A program made the position numbers and the translations under genes. The notes under the pieces were generated by a model that ran no database searches, was not told the origin of the DNA, and worked only from the letters and a program-made list of their open reading frames with translations. Shown here in pieces: positions 9,176 through 17,942 of a DNA stretch of 64,000 nt. The stretch spans positions 620,001-684,000 of the forward strand of contig JADKHI010000001.1 of NCBI GenBank assembly GCA_016721825.1, read 5' to 3'. Source of the stretch: Flavobacteriales bacterium (GTDB lineage Bacteria > Bacteroidota > Bacteroidia > Flavobacteriales_F > PHOS-HE28). Positions within the stretch are counted from its first letter, which is position 1, and every line of letters starts with the position of its first letter.

Positions 9176-10173
9176 AACTTCGCGCAGGGAACCACACGCC
9201 GTTTGGACATGGCCTTGCGCTTGCGCCGATCAGCCCAGTCATAGACAATGCTGATCTCGTGCGCACCACCACTGCGACCGGCCAGCTTGCTGGTCGTAAG
9301 GTCGTAGCTGTAGCCGATCCGCATGTTGCCCACGTTCACGCCCACCAGCATGGCGATCGCGTCGCTGTTGGTGGCCCCGTAGCCGTTCGACTTCAGCGGA
9401 AGCCCTCGATACCACAAGCCTGCGAAGAACGGGTCCTGCTCATAGTAGGCACCGATGTCCAGCTGATCGTACTTCCCTTGCGACTTGTAGTTGAAAGCCA
9501 CAACGACCGCCTGCGGGTGCTTGCGTATGAGCGCCGTCCGGATCTTCATCCGGTAGCCACCGTGCATGCTGAACTTCATGGGCACGAACGATTCACCAAG
9601 CAGCAACGATTGGTTCGGCTCGTTCAGGTGCAGCATGGACATGCCCAACCAGAGCTTCGGTGTGAAGAACAACAACCCCGTACCCATGTCGACATAGCCG
9701 ATGTTGCGTTTTGCGAGGTTCTCATACGTACCAATGTCACCGCCACGGGCCAGCTGATCGCCGAAGAGCAGGCTCGAATAATCCACGGAGTGGTTCACAT
9801 ACCCGAACTGTAGGGCCGGCCGCAGAAAGACCTTCCGCTTCAGCTCGATCTCGTACGCGTATTGCGCTGTGATGCTCGTGTACTGCATCGCTCCGGAACC
9901 AGCCTTGTCATGCGTGGCGATCAGTCCGATGCCACTGTTCAAGCTGCTCAGGTACTGATCATAGGCCATGTTGTAGGTAACGAACGCGCCGGGAATGGAG
10001 GGCCATTGATCACGGAACTGCATCGCCAGTCGGCTCTGCACACCGGTGCCTGCAAAGGCTGGGCTCAGGTAGGTAGGTGCCGCATAGAACTGCGTGAACT
10101 GTGCATCCTGCCCCTGCGAAGAGGCGATCAGGCAAAGCCAAACCAATGCGACACCGAAGCTCCTGGCCTTCAT
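9172..10173 (-). CDS. PorP/SprF family type IX secretion system membrane protein
   Basis: The 333-residue outer-membrane protein has a signal peptide ending SSQGQ and the family's opening DAQFTQFYAAPTYLSPAFAG. It continues with strands such as IGLIATHDKAGSGA and ends with IGYSYDLTTSKL and HEISIVYDW. PorP/SprF proteins partner T9SS substrates carrying type B C-terminal domains and retain or anchor them at the cell surface. A GTG one codon upstream overlaps the previous stop, but I prefer the ATG at 10173. It is the last gene of a three-gene operon with a PD40 protein and a PKD adhesin, as in sprB-sprF-type loci. Confidence 0.9.
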   Translation of the reverse strand: MKARSFGVALVWLCLIASSQGQDAQFTQFYAAPTYLSPAFAGTGVQSRLAMQFRDQWPSIPGAFVTYNMAYDQYLSSLNSGIGLIATHDKAGSGAMQYTSITAQYAYEIELKRKVFLRPALQFGYVNHSVDYSSLLFGDQLARGGDIGTYENLAKRNIGYVDMGTGLLFFTPKLWLGMSMLHLNEPNQSLLLGESFVPMKFSMHGGYRMKIRTALIRKHPQAVVVAFNYKSQGKYDQLDIGAYYEQDPFFAGLWYRGLPLKSNGYGATNSDAIAMLVGVNVGNMRIGYSYDLTTSKLAGRSGGAHEISIVYDWADRRKRKAMSKRRVVPCAKF

Positions 10174-10175
10174 CA

Positions 10176-11771
10176 CTATTCCTTGATCACACGCGCCGTG
10201 TTCTCGTTCCGCGTCAGCACGATGTCCAGGGGCATCTCGCGTATTTCCGCGTCCAAATGGTCGGTGCGGATGTCGCTCACCCGGGCCTCGAAGCCTTGGG
10301 CTTCCACCAGCATCCTGTACTGGGCGCCAGGCTGCACCACCATGATGTAACGACCCGTACGCTCATTGGTTGAGTAGACACCGATCACATCGGCGCCTTC
10401 CTTGTCCGTCAGCGTGATCCTTGCTCGCACGGGATCCTCGGTGGCATCGGTCACCACCCCGCGGATCACGAGGTAGTCGAGCTGCGTGGTCGGAAACTCC
10501 ACCAGATAGATGTCCTGACCGCCCATACCCTCTGTGCGCTCTGAGCTGAAGTAGCCGGTCTGTCCGTCCTCGCTCAGGCAGAAGTAGATGTCGTCGTTCA
10601 CCGTGTTCAAGGGATAGCCCAGGTTCTCCGGATCGCCCCAGCCGTTGCGGTCGGCATCCATCAATACGGTCCTGAACACATCGTAGCCGCCCATGGTGGC
10701 ATGGCCGTTGGAACTGAAGAACAGCGTCATGCCATCACTGTGCATGAAGGGTGCATCCTCGTCGTTCGCCGTGTTCACCGTAGGCCCGAGGTTCAGCGGA
10801 AGGCTCCATTCCCCATTAGGCAAGCGGCGGATGCGGTAGAGGTCGCGGCCGCCGAAACCACCTTCGCGATCGCTGGTGAAGTAGACCTCATTGCCATCGG
10901 GTGAGATGCTCGCGCTCGGTTCGTGCGCTGAGGAATTGATGCGTTGGGTCATCAGCTGTGGTGTCTGCCATAGTCCGCCCATCTTCTGCGACTCGTACAG
11001 ATCACCGCTGCTCAGGCCAGGGCTCGTTCGATACAGGATCATCGTATTGCCATCAGGGCTCAAGCCCACGGTCGCATCATGCACGTAGGTGTTCAAGGGA
11101 ATACCTGCGTTCCGGGCATTGCTCCAATGCTCATCCATACGCTTCGCATGGTAGATATCCTCGAAGAGTTGACCGCTGGGATCGTGCATTCCGCCCACGG
11201 AACCCTCACGACGGCTGGTGAAATAAAGGTCGTTGCCATCGGCGGTCACCAGCGGGCAATAGTCATGGTCCTTGGAGTTGACCATGGCGCCCAGGTTGCG
11301 GATGTTCAGTTCAACGGGTGCCTGCATCAGCTCCTTCGCCGTGCGCGCCATGGCGATGCGGCGATCCACCTCGGCATCTGCGACCGCTCGCTCGAACGTG
11401 TGCTTGTAACGCTCCATCAATCCGATGGACTCATCGAACCGAGCCTGCTGGTGGTAAGCCACACCGAGCTCGTACATCGCCTCTGTGTGTCCAGCATCCG
11501 CGCACTTCCGCAGATGCAAGGTCGCCCGATCACGTTGGCCGGGCAGTCGCTTCTCGCACTGGGCCATCTCGTAGTACACCTCGATGAAGTTGGTATCCAC
11601 AGGAAGCAGCTTCTTGTAGATCTTGCTCGCCTCCAAGTACTGCCCTTCGGCGAGCAGGGCCTTCGCATCATCAAGCATGTTGTTGTGCGCACGCTTGTAA
11701 TTCTGCTGCGCGTTCACGGTCTGAGCCAGAACGGCCGTGAGCAGGATCGGAAGGGTAAGTGATCGCTTCAT
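10176..11771 (-). CDS. TPR/PD40 repeat protein, PorE-like without OmpA domain
   Basis: The 531-residue exported protein begins with a signal peptide (ending TVNAQ), followed by tetratricopeptide-like helices to about residue 130. At least five PD40/WD40-like blades follow, recognisable as DGNDLYFTSRREG, SPDGNEVYFTSDREGG, SDGMTLFFSSNG and EDGQTGYFSSERTEG. After about 440 comes a carboxypeptidase-regulatory-like beta-sandwich starting IRGVVTDATEDPV. This order equals PorE-type T9SS accessory proteins except that the terminal OmpA peptidoglycan-binding domain is absent. It lies between an adhesin and PorP/SprF, so it probably acts in the periplasm in secreting or attaching that adhesin. The ATG at 11771 was chosen because the signal peptide starts there. 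Confidence 0.82.
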   Translation of the reverse strand: MKRSLTLPILLTAVLAQTVNAQQNYKRAHNNMLDDAKALLAEGQYLEASKIYKKLLPVDTNFIEVYYEMAQCEKRLPGQRDRATLHLRKCADAGHTEAMYELGVAYHQQARFDESIGLMERYKHTFERAVADAEVDRRIAMARTAKELMQAPVELNIRNLGAMVNSKDHDYCPLVTADGNDLYFTSRREGSVGGMHDPSGQLFEDIYHAKRMDEHWSNARNAGIPLNTYVHDATVGLSPDGNTMILYRTSPGLSSGDLYESQKMGGLWQTPQLMTQRINSSAHEPSASISPDGNEVYFTSDREGGFGGRDLYRIRRLPNGEWSLPLNLGPTVNTANDEDAPFMHSDGMTLFFSSNGHATMGGYDVFRTVLMDADRNGWGDPENLGYPLNTVNDDIYFCLSEDGQTGYFSSERTEGMGGQDIYLVEFPTTQLDYLVIRGVVTDATEDPVRARITLTDKEGADVIGVYSTNERTGRYIMVVQPGAQYRMLVEAQGFEARVSDIRTDHLDAEIREMPLDIVLTRNENTARVIKE

Positions 11772-11772
11772 G

Positions 11773-14700
11773 TCATCGAATGAGTGTAACGTCACCGCTC
11801 AATGTGGTCTCACGACCATCACTGAAACTGGCGCGCGCTTTCCATGCGTAAACGTCCTGTTTGGCAAGCTGTCCGCGGTAGTATCCGTCCCAGCCGATCT
11901 TGATGTCCGTCGTCTCGAAAACGAGCTCGCCCCAGCGGTTGAACACTTGCAACTGGTAGCGTTCAACACCTTCGTAGACGGGGAAGAAGAAGTCGTTCTC
12001 ATAGCTCGCGGGGTCGTATACGCCATCCGTCGGGCCCGTGTTACCCGGTGAGAACGCGTTGGGGAATTGGAGCTCGCCTGCGACCTTGCCCGTTACCGCG
12101 CTCGGGAGCAGCATGGTGTCCGGACAATTCCATTCGTTGTTCGCGATCAGTTGCACCGCAAACTCCCCGGTCGCCGTGTAGTAGTGGACGGGGTTCAGTT
12201 CCGTGCTGGTGCCGCCATCACCGAAGCTCCATTGGAAATCGGTCGCGTTGCCGGACAGGTTGTAAGTAAAGACCGGCTGACTGGGCACGATCACCTCTTC
12301 CGGCTGAAGGATGAAGTAGGCGCTGGCGCGGGGATGCACCACGATCGAGTCCACTTTCACCACCGTGTTCACCGTACCGCCCGGACCATAGGCCGTTAAC
12401 GAGACCGGGTACGTGCCAGGTTGGTTCCAGGTGTAGGTCGGGTTGTCCGCAGTGCTGGTGCCACCATCGCCGAAGCTCCACTGATAGGTGATCCCCAGCA
12501 ACGAAGTGTTCGTGAACGAGACCGTGAGCGGCTCACAGCCTTCCCCAGAACCGATGAAGGATGCCGTTGGGAACGGAGGTGTGATCACCACCTGCTGCGT
12601 GACCGTGTCCGTGCAGATGCCGCTGCTCACCACCAAGGTGATCGTGTAGTTCCCCCAGGTCGCGTATGTGAATGGGAGCGGATCTTCCAATGTGCTTGTG
12701 TTCCCATCACCGAAATCCCAAGCATAGGTCCATGAACCGTTCGCCGTGGTGTTGCCGAAGTTCACGGTGGCTGCTGGGTACTGCTGCGTGAACGGTGTTG
12801 CTTGGAACGAAGCGACCGGCATCGGGTGCACAACGACCTGTTGCTGCAGAGTATCCGTGCAACCGAAAGGCGAGGTGACCACGAGCGTGATCGTTCGGAT
12901 GATGTCGCTGTTCCCCGTGTTCACGTAAGTGTGTGTGATGCTGTTGCCCACAAGTATCGTCCCATCCCCCATGTCCCACAGCCAACTGGACCCGCCAACC
13001 CCTTGATCGGCGAGCTGCACTTCGAACGGACTACATCCTTCCGCAGGAGCAGTGAAGTCCGCGGTCACGTTCGGGTAGATCTGGATCTGGGCGTTGGCCG
13101 TATCCGTGCATCCGAAGGCGGATGTCGCCACCATCGTCACATCCTGGAAGAGTGGCGTCGCTCCTGTGTTCGCGTATGAGTGCGTCACATCTCCTGGGGC
13201 ACCGGCCTGAGCTGTTCCATCACCGAACTGCCAGTCAAGGGCAACGGCACCGATGGTGAGGTCCGTGAACTGAACGGGCAAGGGCTGACAGCCTGCAAGT
13301 GTTGAAGGTGTGAACTGCGCGATCGGCTGTGGATGCACCAGGATGTTCGCGGATGCCGTGTCGGCACATCCGTAAGCGCTGGTCGCCACCAAGCTCGGCG
13401 TTAACACCACGTCGCTCAACCCTTGGTTCGCATAAAGATGGGATGGTGTCGCAGCAGTGCTACCACTCCCATCACCAAAGGTCCAGAGGTAAGAGACCGC
13501 GTTGGTGCTGATGTTCACGAAGTCCGCATCGAACGGTGAACATCCCGCGCTGTCAGCAACGAAGCCCGCCAGTACTTGAGGGTAGACCTCCACCTGGGCA
13601 GTAGCCGTGCTGGCACAACCATGCGGCGTAGAGGCGGTCAGCGTGATCGGGTATGTGTTCGGCCCAGGGCCAAGGAAGTTGTACCACGTATGGTCATGCT
13701 GAAAGGCCGAGGTCGTGGAATCCATACCATCCCCATAGTTCCAGAGGAAGCCGGTGGCGCCTGCTGAACCGTTCGTGAGCGTGGCTATCAGCGGGTGACA
13801 TCCTGTGATAGCGCTCAGCGTGAACTGGGCCGTAGGCATTGGGAACACGCTGATCTGGCCGTAGGCCGTATCCGCACAACCGAAGGCGTTCGCTGCCACC
13901 AGCGTGATCGGATGGCTCAGGTCCCCAGGCCCAGGGTTCAGGTAGGTGTGCACAGGCTGTGCACCGCTTCCGGTCGTTCCATCACCGAAATCCCACTGGT
14001 AGGTCACCGCACCCACCACTGCCGGAAAGGTGACCGATAAGGGGCTGCAGCCGCTGTCCGGTTGCGTATTGAAGGAGAAATCCGCCGCCGGGTAGACCAC
14101 CACGGACTGCGTCGTCGTATCCGAACACCCTGCGGGCGAGTAGGCGATCAAGGTGACCACATGGGTCTGCAAGAGCAGCGTGTTGTTCACATATGTGTGG
14201 GACGGCTGGAAGGCCGTGCTCGTAGTGCCGTCACCGAAGTCCCAGGCCCAGCTCGATGTTCCTATGCTATTGTTCGTGAAGTCCACATCGAGCGGCGCAC
14301 AGCCCGGAATGCCATTGTGCGTGAACGAGGCCAGTGCCGCGGGGGCAACGGTCACCGAAGCGGAAGCGGTATCGCTGCAACCGAATGCCGTGCTCACCAC
14401 TTGCACGATGGTGAACACTGTATCCACCGTGCCACCGTTCAGGAAGGTGTGGGTCGGAGCAAAGGCAGCGCTCGTGCCCCCATCACCGAAGGTCCAGGCG
14501 TAGTTCGCTGCTCCACTACTGGTGTTCGCGAACGAAACCGCAAAGGGCGAGCACCCCAGGAGATCGCTAGGAACGAAGCCTGCGATGGGCTTTGCCTCAA
14601 CGGTCACGGGCACAACTGCGCTACTTGAGCAATAAGGCGTCGTGGCGGTCAACGAAACGAAATAGATGCCTGCGCCTGCATAGAGGTGCATCGGTGACTG

Positions 14701-16290
14701 AACACTATCGATCGTACCATCGCCAAAGTCCCAAGCCCATTGGATCACCGGGTTACCGGTGGCCGTAACCGTTTGATCCAGGAACTGACCTGCGATGCCG
14801 ACGCAGACGTTCTGCGTGCCTATGATCACCTGGGGCGGCGCATACACATGCACCACCTGGGCCATGGTGGAAGAACAGCCATCGCTGTTGGTGACCGTGA
14901 GCGCAATCGTGTAGTCACCGACCGTTCCATACGTGTGTGGTGGTGGATCCTGTTGGAATGAGAAGGTGCCATCACCGAAGTCCCAGGCATAGGCGACCCC
15001 ATTGATCGAGGCGTTGGTGATCGCGACCGTAAGGCTGTTGCAGGCCGCGTCGTTGTCCAGCGTGAACTGGGCCGTCGGACTGGGCAGCACCACCACTTGG
15101 ACCATCGCCGTATCCGCGCACCCGGCCGTAGCACCTTGAATGCTTGCAGTGTATTGCGCTTGGTATGTCCCGGGGTTCGGGTAGGCTTGGGCCTGATCTC
15201 CGGCACCGGTCCATTGGAAACCGGCTCCCGTTCCGAAATCCCATTGGTAGTAATTGGCGCCACCAACCGTTGTCTGCTCGAAGAACGCGGTCTCACCGGC
15301 GCAAATGGTATCCGGATCAACGGTCAAGGTCACGGAAGGCGGCGGCACGATCGTGATGGTGATGAAGGCCGTATCCACTCCGCAATAGTTGCTGTCCAGC
15401 AGCATCACATCGTAGGACCCGATGCCTGGGTACATGATCGTGCGTGGGAACGTCGGAGGCCAAGGCGACCAGTTGATGATCGAATCCTGTCCCGTGCCCC
15501 AGTAATCACCGAAGTTCCAGTACTCGTACCGCTGGTAGATGTTGCCCTGTTGCAGGCAGTTGCGGTCCGTGGTGTTCAGGAAGGTCACCGTGCGGTCCGG
15601 CCAGCAAAGCAACGTGGCCGTCGGTGTGATCTGCGCGCTGTCCAGGTCCCACACCCGGATCGGGTTGAAGGAGGCCACGCTCGGTCCACCTTGGAGCGTA
15701 TTGCAGCTGTTCTCAGCATACAGGCGCACCGTGGTCTCACAGCTCACTGTGCCTGGCATGTAAGTATGCGAAAGGACCTGCCCCAGATTGGTGAACGGGA
15801 AGGTCTGCAGGGGCGAGCCATCACCGAAGTCCCAAGTGAACACCGTGTTCGGGGAAACGTTGGTACTGCTGTTGATGAACTCGACGGCCTGCGGTGCACA
15901 GACCTGCGTAAGGCCGCCCACAGGGATCTGGATCGATGCGCTTGTGCTCTCCTCCATGATCACGGTGCCCGTGACCACACACCCACTTATCACCTCCGTA
16001 AAGGTGACCGTGTACTGAGCGACCGTCGCAGCGTAAAGGTGGTTGGCGCTCTGCGGCGAGACCAGTGACGCGCCCATGGTCAGTGGTGACCCGTCGCCCC
16101 AATCAATGGTATAGGCTCCGATGCTGCTGGGCGATGCCACCAACAAGGTGAAGTTCGAACCGGAACAACTGTACCAGACGGGTGCATTGCTGGGCACACC
16201 ATCGTAGTCATACAACTGGGGGCACTGCGCTTTCGCTCCCCATGCGGAGAGCAGCAGCGCCAATGCGGCCAGGTGGTGTCGGGCGTTCAC
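11773..16290 (-). CDS. Giant PKD-repeat adhesin with T9SS type B (gliding-motility) C-terminal domain
   Basis: The 1505-residue surface protein carries about sixteen PKD-type Ig-like domains, each marked by a WDFGDG-like motif spaced roughly 85 residues apart. The C-terminal part begins FPNAFSPGNTGPTDG and contains VFNRWGELVFET and WDGYYRGQ, the type B sorting domain used by T9SS. The best start is the GTG at 16290, directly before a signal peptide (NARHHLAALALLLSAWG, cleavage after AKAQ); the ATG-like start at 16347 adds a non-signal leader. It heads an operon with the PD40 and PorP/SprF genes, which should secrete and anchor it. Likely roles are adhesion, gliding or biofilm formation. Confidence 0.88.
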   Translation of the reverse strand: MNARHHLAALALLLSAWGAKAQCPQLYDYDGVPSNAPVWYSCSGSNFTLLVASPSSIGAYTIDWGDGSPLTMGASLVSPQSANHLYAATVAQYTVTFTEVISGCVVTGTVIMEESTSASIQIPVGGLTQVCAPQAVEFINSSTNVSPNTVFTWDFGDGSPLQTFPFTNLGQVLSHTYMPGTVSCETTVRLYAENSCNTLQGGPSVASFNPIRVWDLDSAQITPTATLLCWPDRTVTFLNTTDRNCLQQGNIYQRYEYWNFGDYWGTGQDSIINWSPWPPTFPRTIMYPGIGSYDVMLLDSNYCGVDTAFITITIVPPPSVTLTVDPDTICAGETAFFEQTTVGGANYYQWDFGTGAGFQWTGAGDQAQAYPNPGTYQAQYTASIQGATAGCADTAMVQVVVLPSPTAQFTLDNDAACNSLTVAITNASINGVAYAWDFGDGTFSFQQDPPPHTYGTVGDYTIALTVTNSDGCSSTMAQVVHVYAPPQVIIGTQNVCVGIAGQFLDQTVTATGNPVIQWAWDFGDGTIDSVQSPMHLYAGAGIYFVSLTATTPYCSSSAVVPVTVEAKPIAGFVPSDLLGCSPFAVSFANTSSGAANYAWTFGDGGTSAAFAPTHTFLNGGTVDTVFTIVQVVSTAFGCSDTASASVTVAPAALASFTHNGIPGCAPLDVDFTNNSIGTSSWAWDFGDGTTSTAFQPSHTYVNNTLLLQTHVVTLIAYSPAGCSDTTTQSVVVYPAADFSFNTQPDSGCSPLSVTFPAVVGAVTYQWDFGDGTTGSGAQPVHTYLNPGPGDLSHPITLVAANAFGCADTAYGQISVFPMPTAQFTLSAITGCHPLIATLTNGSAGATGFLWNYGDGMDSTTSAFQHDHTWYNFLGPGPNTYPITLTASTPHGCASTATAQVEVYPQVLAGFVADSAGCSPFDADFVNISTNAVSYLWTFGDGSGSTAATPSHLYANQGLSDVVLTPSLVATSAYGCADTASANILVHPQPIAQFTPSTLAGCQPLPVQFTDLTIGAVALDWQFGDGTAQAGAPGDVTHSYANTGATPLFQDVTMVATSAFGCTDTANAQIQIYPNVTADFTAPAEGCSPFEVQLADQGVGGSSWLWDMGDGTILVGNSITHTYVNTGNSDIIRTITLVVTSPFGCTDTLQQQVVVHPMPVASFQATPFTQQYPAATVNFGNTTANGSWTYAWDFGDGNTSTLEDPLPFTYATWGNYTITLVVSSGICTDTVTQQVVITPPFPTASFIGSGEGCEPLTVSFTNTSLLGITYQWSFGDGGTSTADNPTYTWNQPGTYPVSLTAYGPGGTVNTVVKVDSIVVHPRASAYFILQPEEVIVPSQPVFTYNLSGNATDFQWSFGDGGTSTELNPVHYYTATGEFAVQLIANNEWNCPDTMLLPSAVTGKVAGELQFPNAFSPGNTGPTDGVYDPASYENDFFFPVYEGVERYQLQVFNRWGELVFETTDIKIGWDGYYRGQLAKQDVYAWKARASFSDGRETTLSGDVTLIR
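11940..16100 (-). repeat. Tandem PKD-domain coding repeats, period about 255 bp
   Basis: On the plus strand, variants of CCATCACCGAAGTCCCA (the complement of codons for WDFGDG) recur near 12214, 12463, 12705, 12960, 13210, 13469, 13726, 13979, 14230, 14480, 14717, 14971, 15234, 15505, 15820 and 16085. The units have diverged between these points. They are protein-domain repeats within one gene, not a CRISPR or satellite array. Confidence 0.8.
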
Positions 16291-16457
16291 GGTCGTTCGA
16301 TTGCACGCCTGTGTACGCGACCGGCCTCCCAAAGGATACCCGGCCACCGACCGGACCGCGAATGAACCGGACGAACGCGACCACTTCCGCCGACCAACAG
16401 TAACCGATGGCCGTTAGCGCCGTAAGAGGGCCAGGGATCAATCGCCCAAGGACCGGC

Positions 16458-17939
16458 ATGGAACATTACGACCTGTGTGTGATCGGCGGAGGACCGGCAG
16501 GATATGCCGCCGCCATGCGTGCCATCGACCTGGGAAAGCGTACCCTGCTGGTTGAGCGTGACCGCATCGGTGGGACAGGCATCTACAATGGAGCGCTGGC
16601 CAGTAAAACCTTGTGGGAGCTCAGCCAACGCGTTTCCAGTGCGAATGACATCGTGCGGACGCGTGGCCGCGAACCGTTCCGACTTTCGTGGGAACAGATC
16701 AGTAGAACACTGAACGAAGCGTTGTTCGAGCGCAAGTACCTCTACGCTTGCCACATGCAATTGCTGGAGAACACCGGGGGCCTGTTCACGCATCTCCGTG
16801 GGCATGCCTCCTTCGCTGGAAGGAACATGATCACCGTGGACCGCGCAGGTCAACGGATCGAAGCCACTGCTGAGCACTTCATCATCGCGACAGGCAGCAG
16901 GCCCCGTGCGTTGCCGAACGTCGTCGTGGATGAGAAGCGGATCATGACCAGTGATGGCATCTTCCACATCAACGATCTTCCGGAGAGCATCGTGATCATC
17001 GGCGCCGGGGTGATCGGTTGCGAGTTCGCTACCATCTTTAGCAACTTCGGTCGCACCAAGGTGCACCTCATCGATCGGGCGGACCGGATCCTACCTTTTG
17101 AGGACAACGACGTGAGCGAGCTGGTCGCAAGGAACCTTGAACGCCGCGGCGTCGTCATCCACCGCAACGCCAAGCTTGAACGCATTGAGGCCATGCCCCA
17201 TGCGATCGAATACGACCTCTCTTATACCGACGGCCGGACGGAGCGCGTGAACGTGGAGAAGGCCCTATTGTCAGTGGGGCGCATTCCGAACCTGGAGAAC
17301 CTCGGGCTGGAACACATCGGCCTGGAGCTCGACCCGATCACACGCTTGCTGACCGTGGACGGAACGCGCACAGCACAACCCCACGTGCACGTAGTCGGCG
17401 ATGCCAGCGGCAGCAACATGCTCGTCAACCTGGGTGAAATGGAAGGACGCCATACCGTGGAACGGATCTTCGGACTGCAACCTCCAGCGCTCAGCTACGC
17501 CAACGTCAGCAACATCATGTTCCTTGATCCGGAAGTGGCCGGCGTGGGGCTGAACGAACAGGAATGCCGCAAACGCGGGATCCCCTACCGCGTTGCCCGT
17601 ATCGACTATGCCTGCCTGGCCCGTGCCATCGCAATGCGCCGTACTCAAGGCTTCTTCAAGGTGCTTGTGACCGACGACGCTGACATGCGCATCATCGGTA
17701 TGCGTGCCGTCGGCGAACACGCTAGCAGCGCTATCCAGGCCGTGGCCTTGATGATGCAACAGGGCATTGGCATCCATGCATTGGTGCAGCTCGTCCACCC
17801 GCACCCCAGCATCACAGAGGGGGTACAAGAGTGCGCTCGCATGTTAATGGGCAACAGCATCTTCAAGTCGCCGGTATTCGGTGATAAGATGCAGTGCTAC
17901 CGCTGGACCCCTTCACCAGCTGCGGAAAAGGCCGCTTAA
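16458..17939 (+). CDS. FAD-dependent pyridine nucleotide-disulfide oxidoreductase family, dihydrolipoyl-dehydrogenase-like but lacking the redox cysteines
   Basis: The 493-residue flavoprotein has the FAD-binding GGGPAG (residues 10-15) and the NAD-binding IIGAGVIGCEFA with an acidic residue at the end of the next strand (HLID), suggesting NAD. It also has the second FAD motif VVGDASG and the C-terminal HPHPSITE (447-454) with the His/Glu dyad of lipoamide dehydrogenases. The segment normally GGTC-x4-C-x2-SK reads GGTG-IYNG-A-LASK here, so both disulfide cysteines are replaced (G41, A46). It cannot perform normal disulfide exchange. A transhydrogenase, diaphorase or quinone reductase role is possible. 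The ATG at 16458 is chosen over upstream in-frame starts because it directly precedes the Rossmann strand. Confidence 0.8.
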   Translation: MEHYDLCVIGGGPAGYAAAMRAIDLGKRTLLVERDRIGGTGIYNGALASKTLWELSQRVSSANDIVRTRGREPFRLSWEQISRTLNEALFERKYLYACHMQLLENTGGLFTHLRGHASFAGRNMITVDRAGQRIEATAEHFIIATGSRPRALPNVVVDEKRIMTSDGIFHINDLPESIVIIGAGVIGCEFATIFSNFGRTKVHLIDRADRILPFEDNDVSELVARNLERRGVVIHRNAKLERIEAMPHAIEYDLSYTDGRTERVNVEKALLSVGRIPNLENLGLEHIGLELDPITRLLTVDGTRTAQPHVHVVGDASGSNMLVNLGEMEGRHTVERIFGLQPPALSYANVSNIMFLDPEVAGVGLNEQECRKRGIPYRVARIDYACLARAIAMRRTQGFFKVLVTDDADMRIIGMRAVGEHASSAIQAVALMMQQGIGIHALVQLVHPHPSITEGVQECARMLMGNSIFKSPVFGDKMQCYRWTPSPAAEKAA

Positions 17940-17942
17940 CGA

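Noticed and set aside
15097..16068. Plus-strand open frames of 188-323 codons opposite the PKD adhesin (also 11079-11762, 14062-14628)
   Set aside because: They lie antisense to a clearly coding gene with domain structure and carry R/H/G-rich text without motifs; they follow from the high GC and repeated codons.
11940..16100. Possible CRISPR or satellite array from the repeated CCATCACCGAA phrases
   Set aside because: Spacing of about 255 bp, in-frame coding, and divergence between units show protein-domain repeats rather than direct repeats with spacers.
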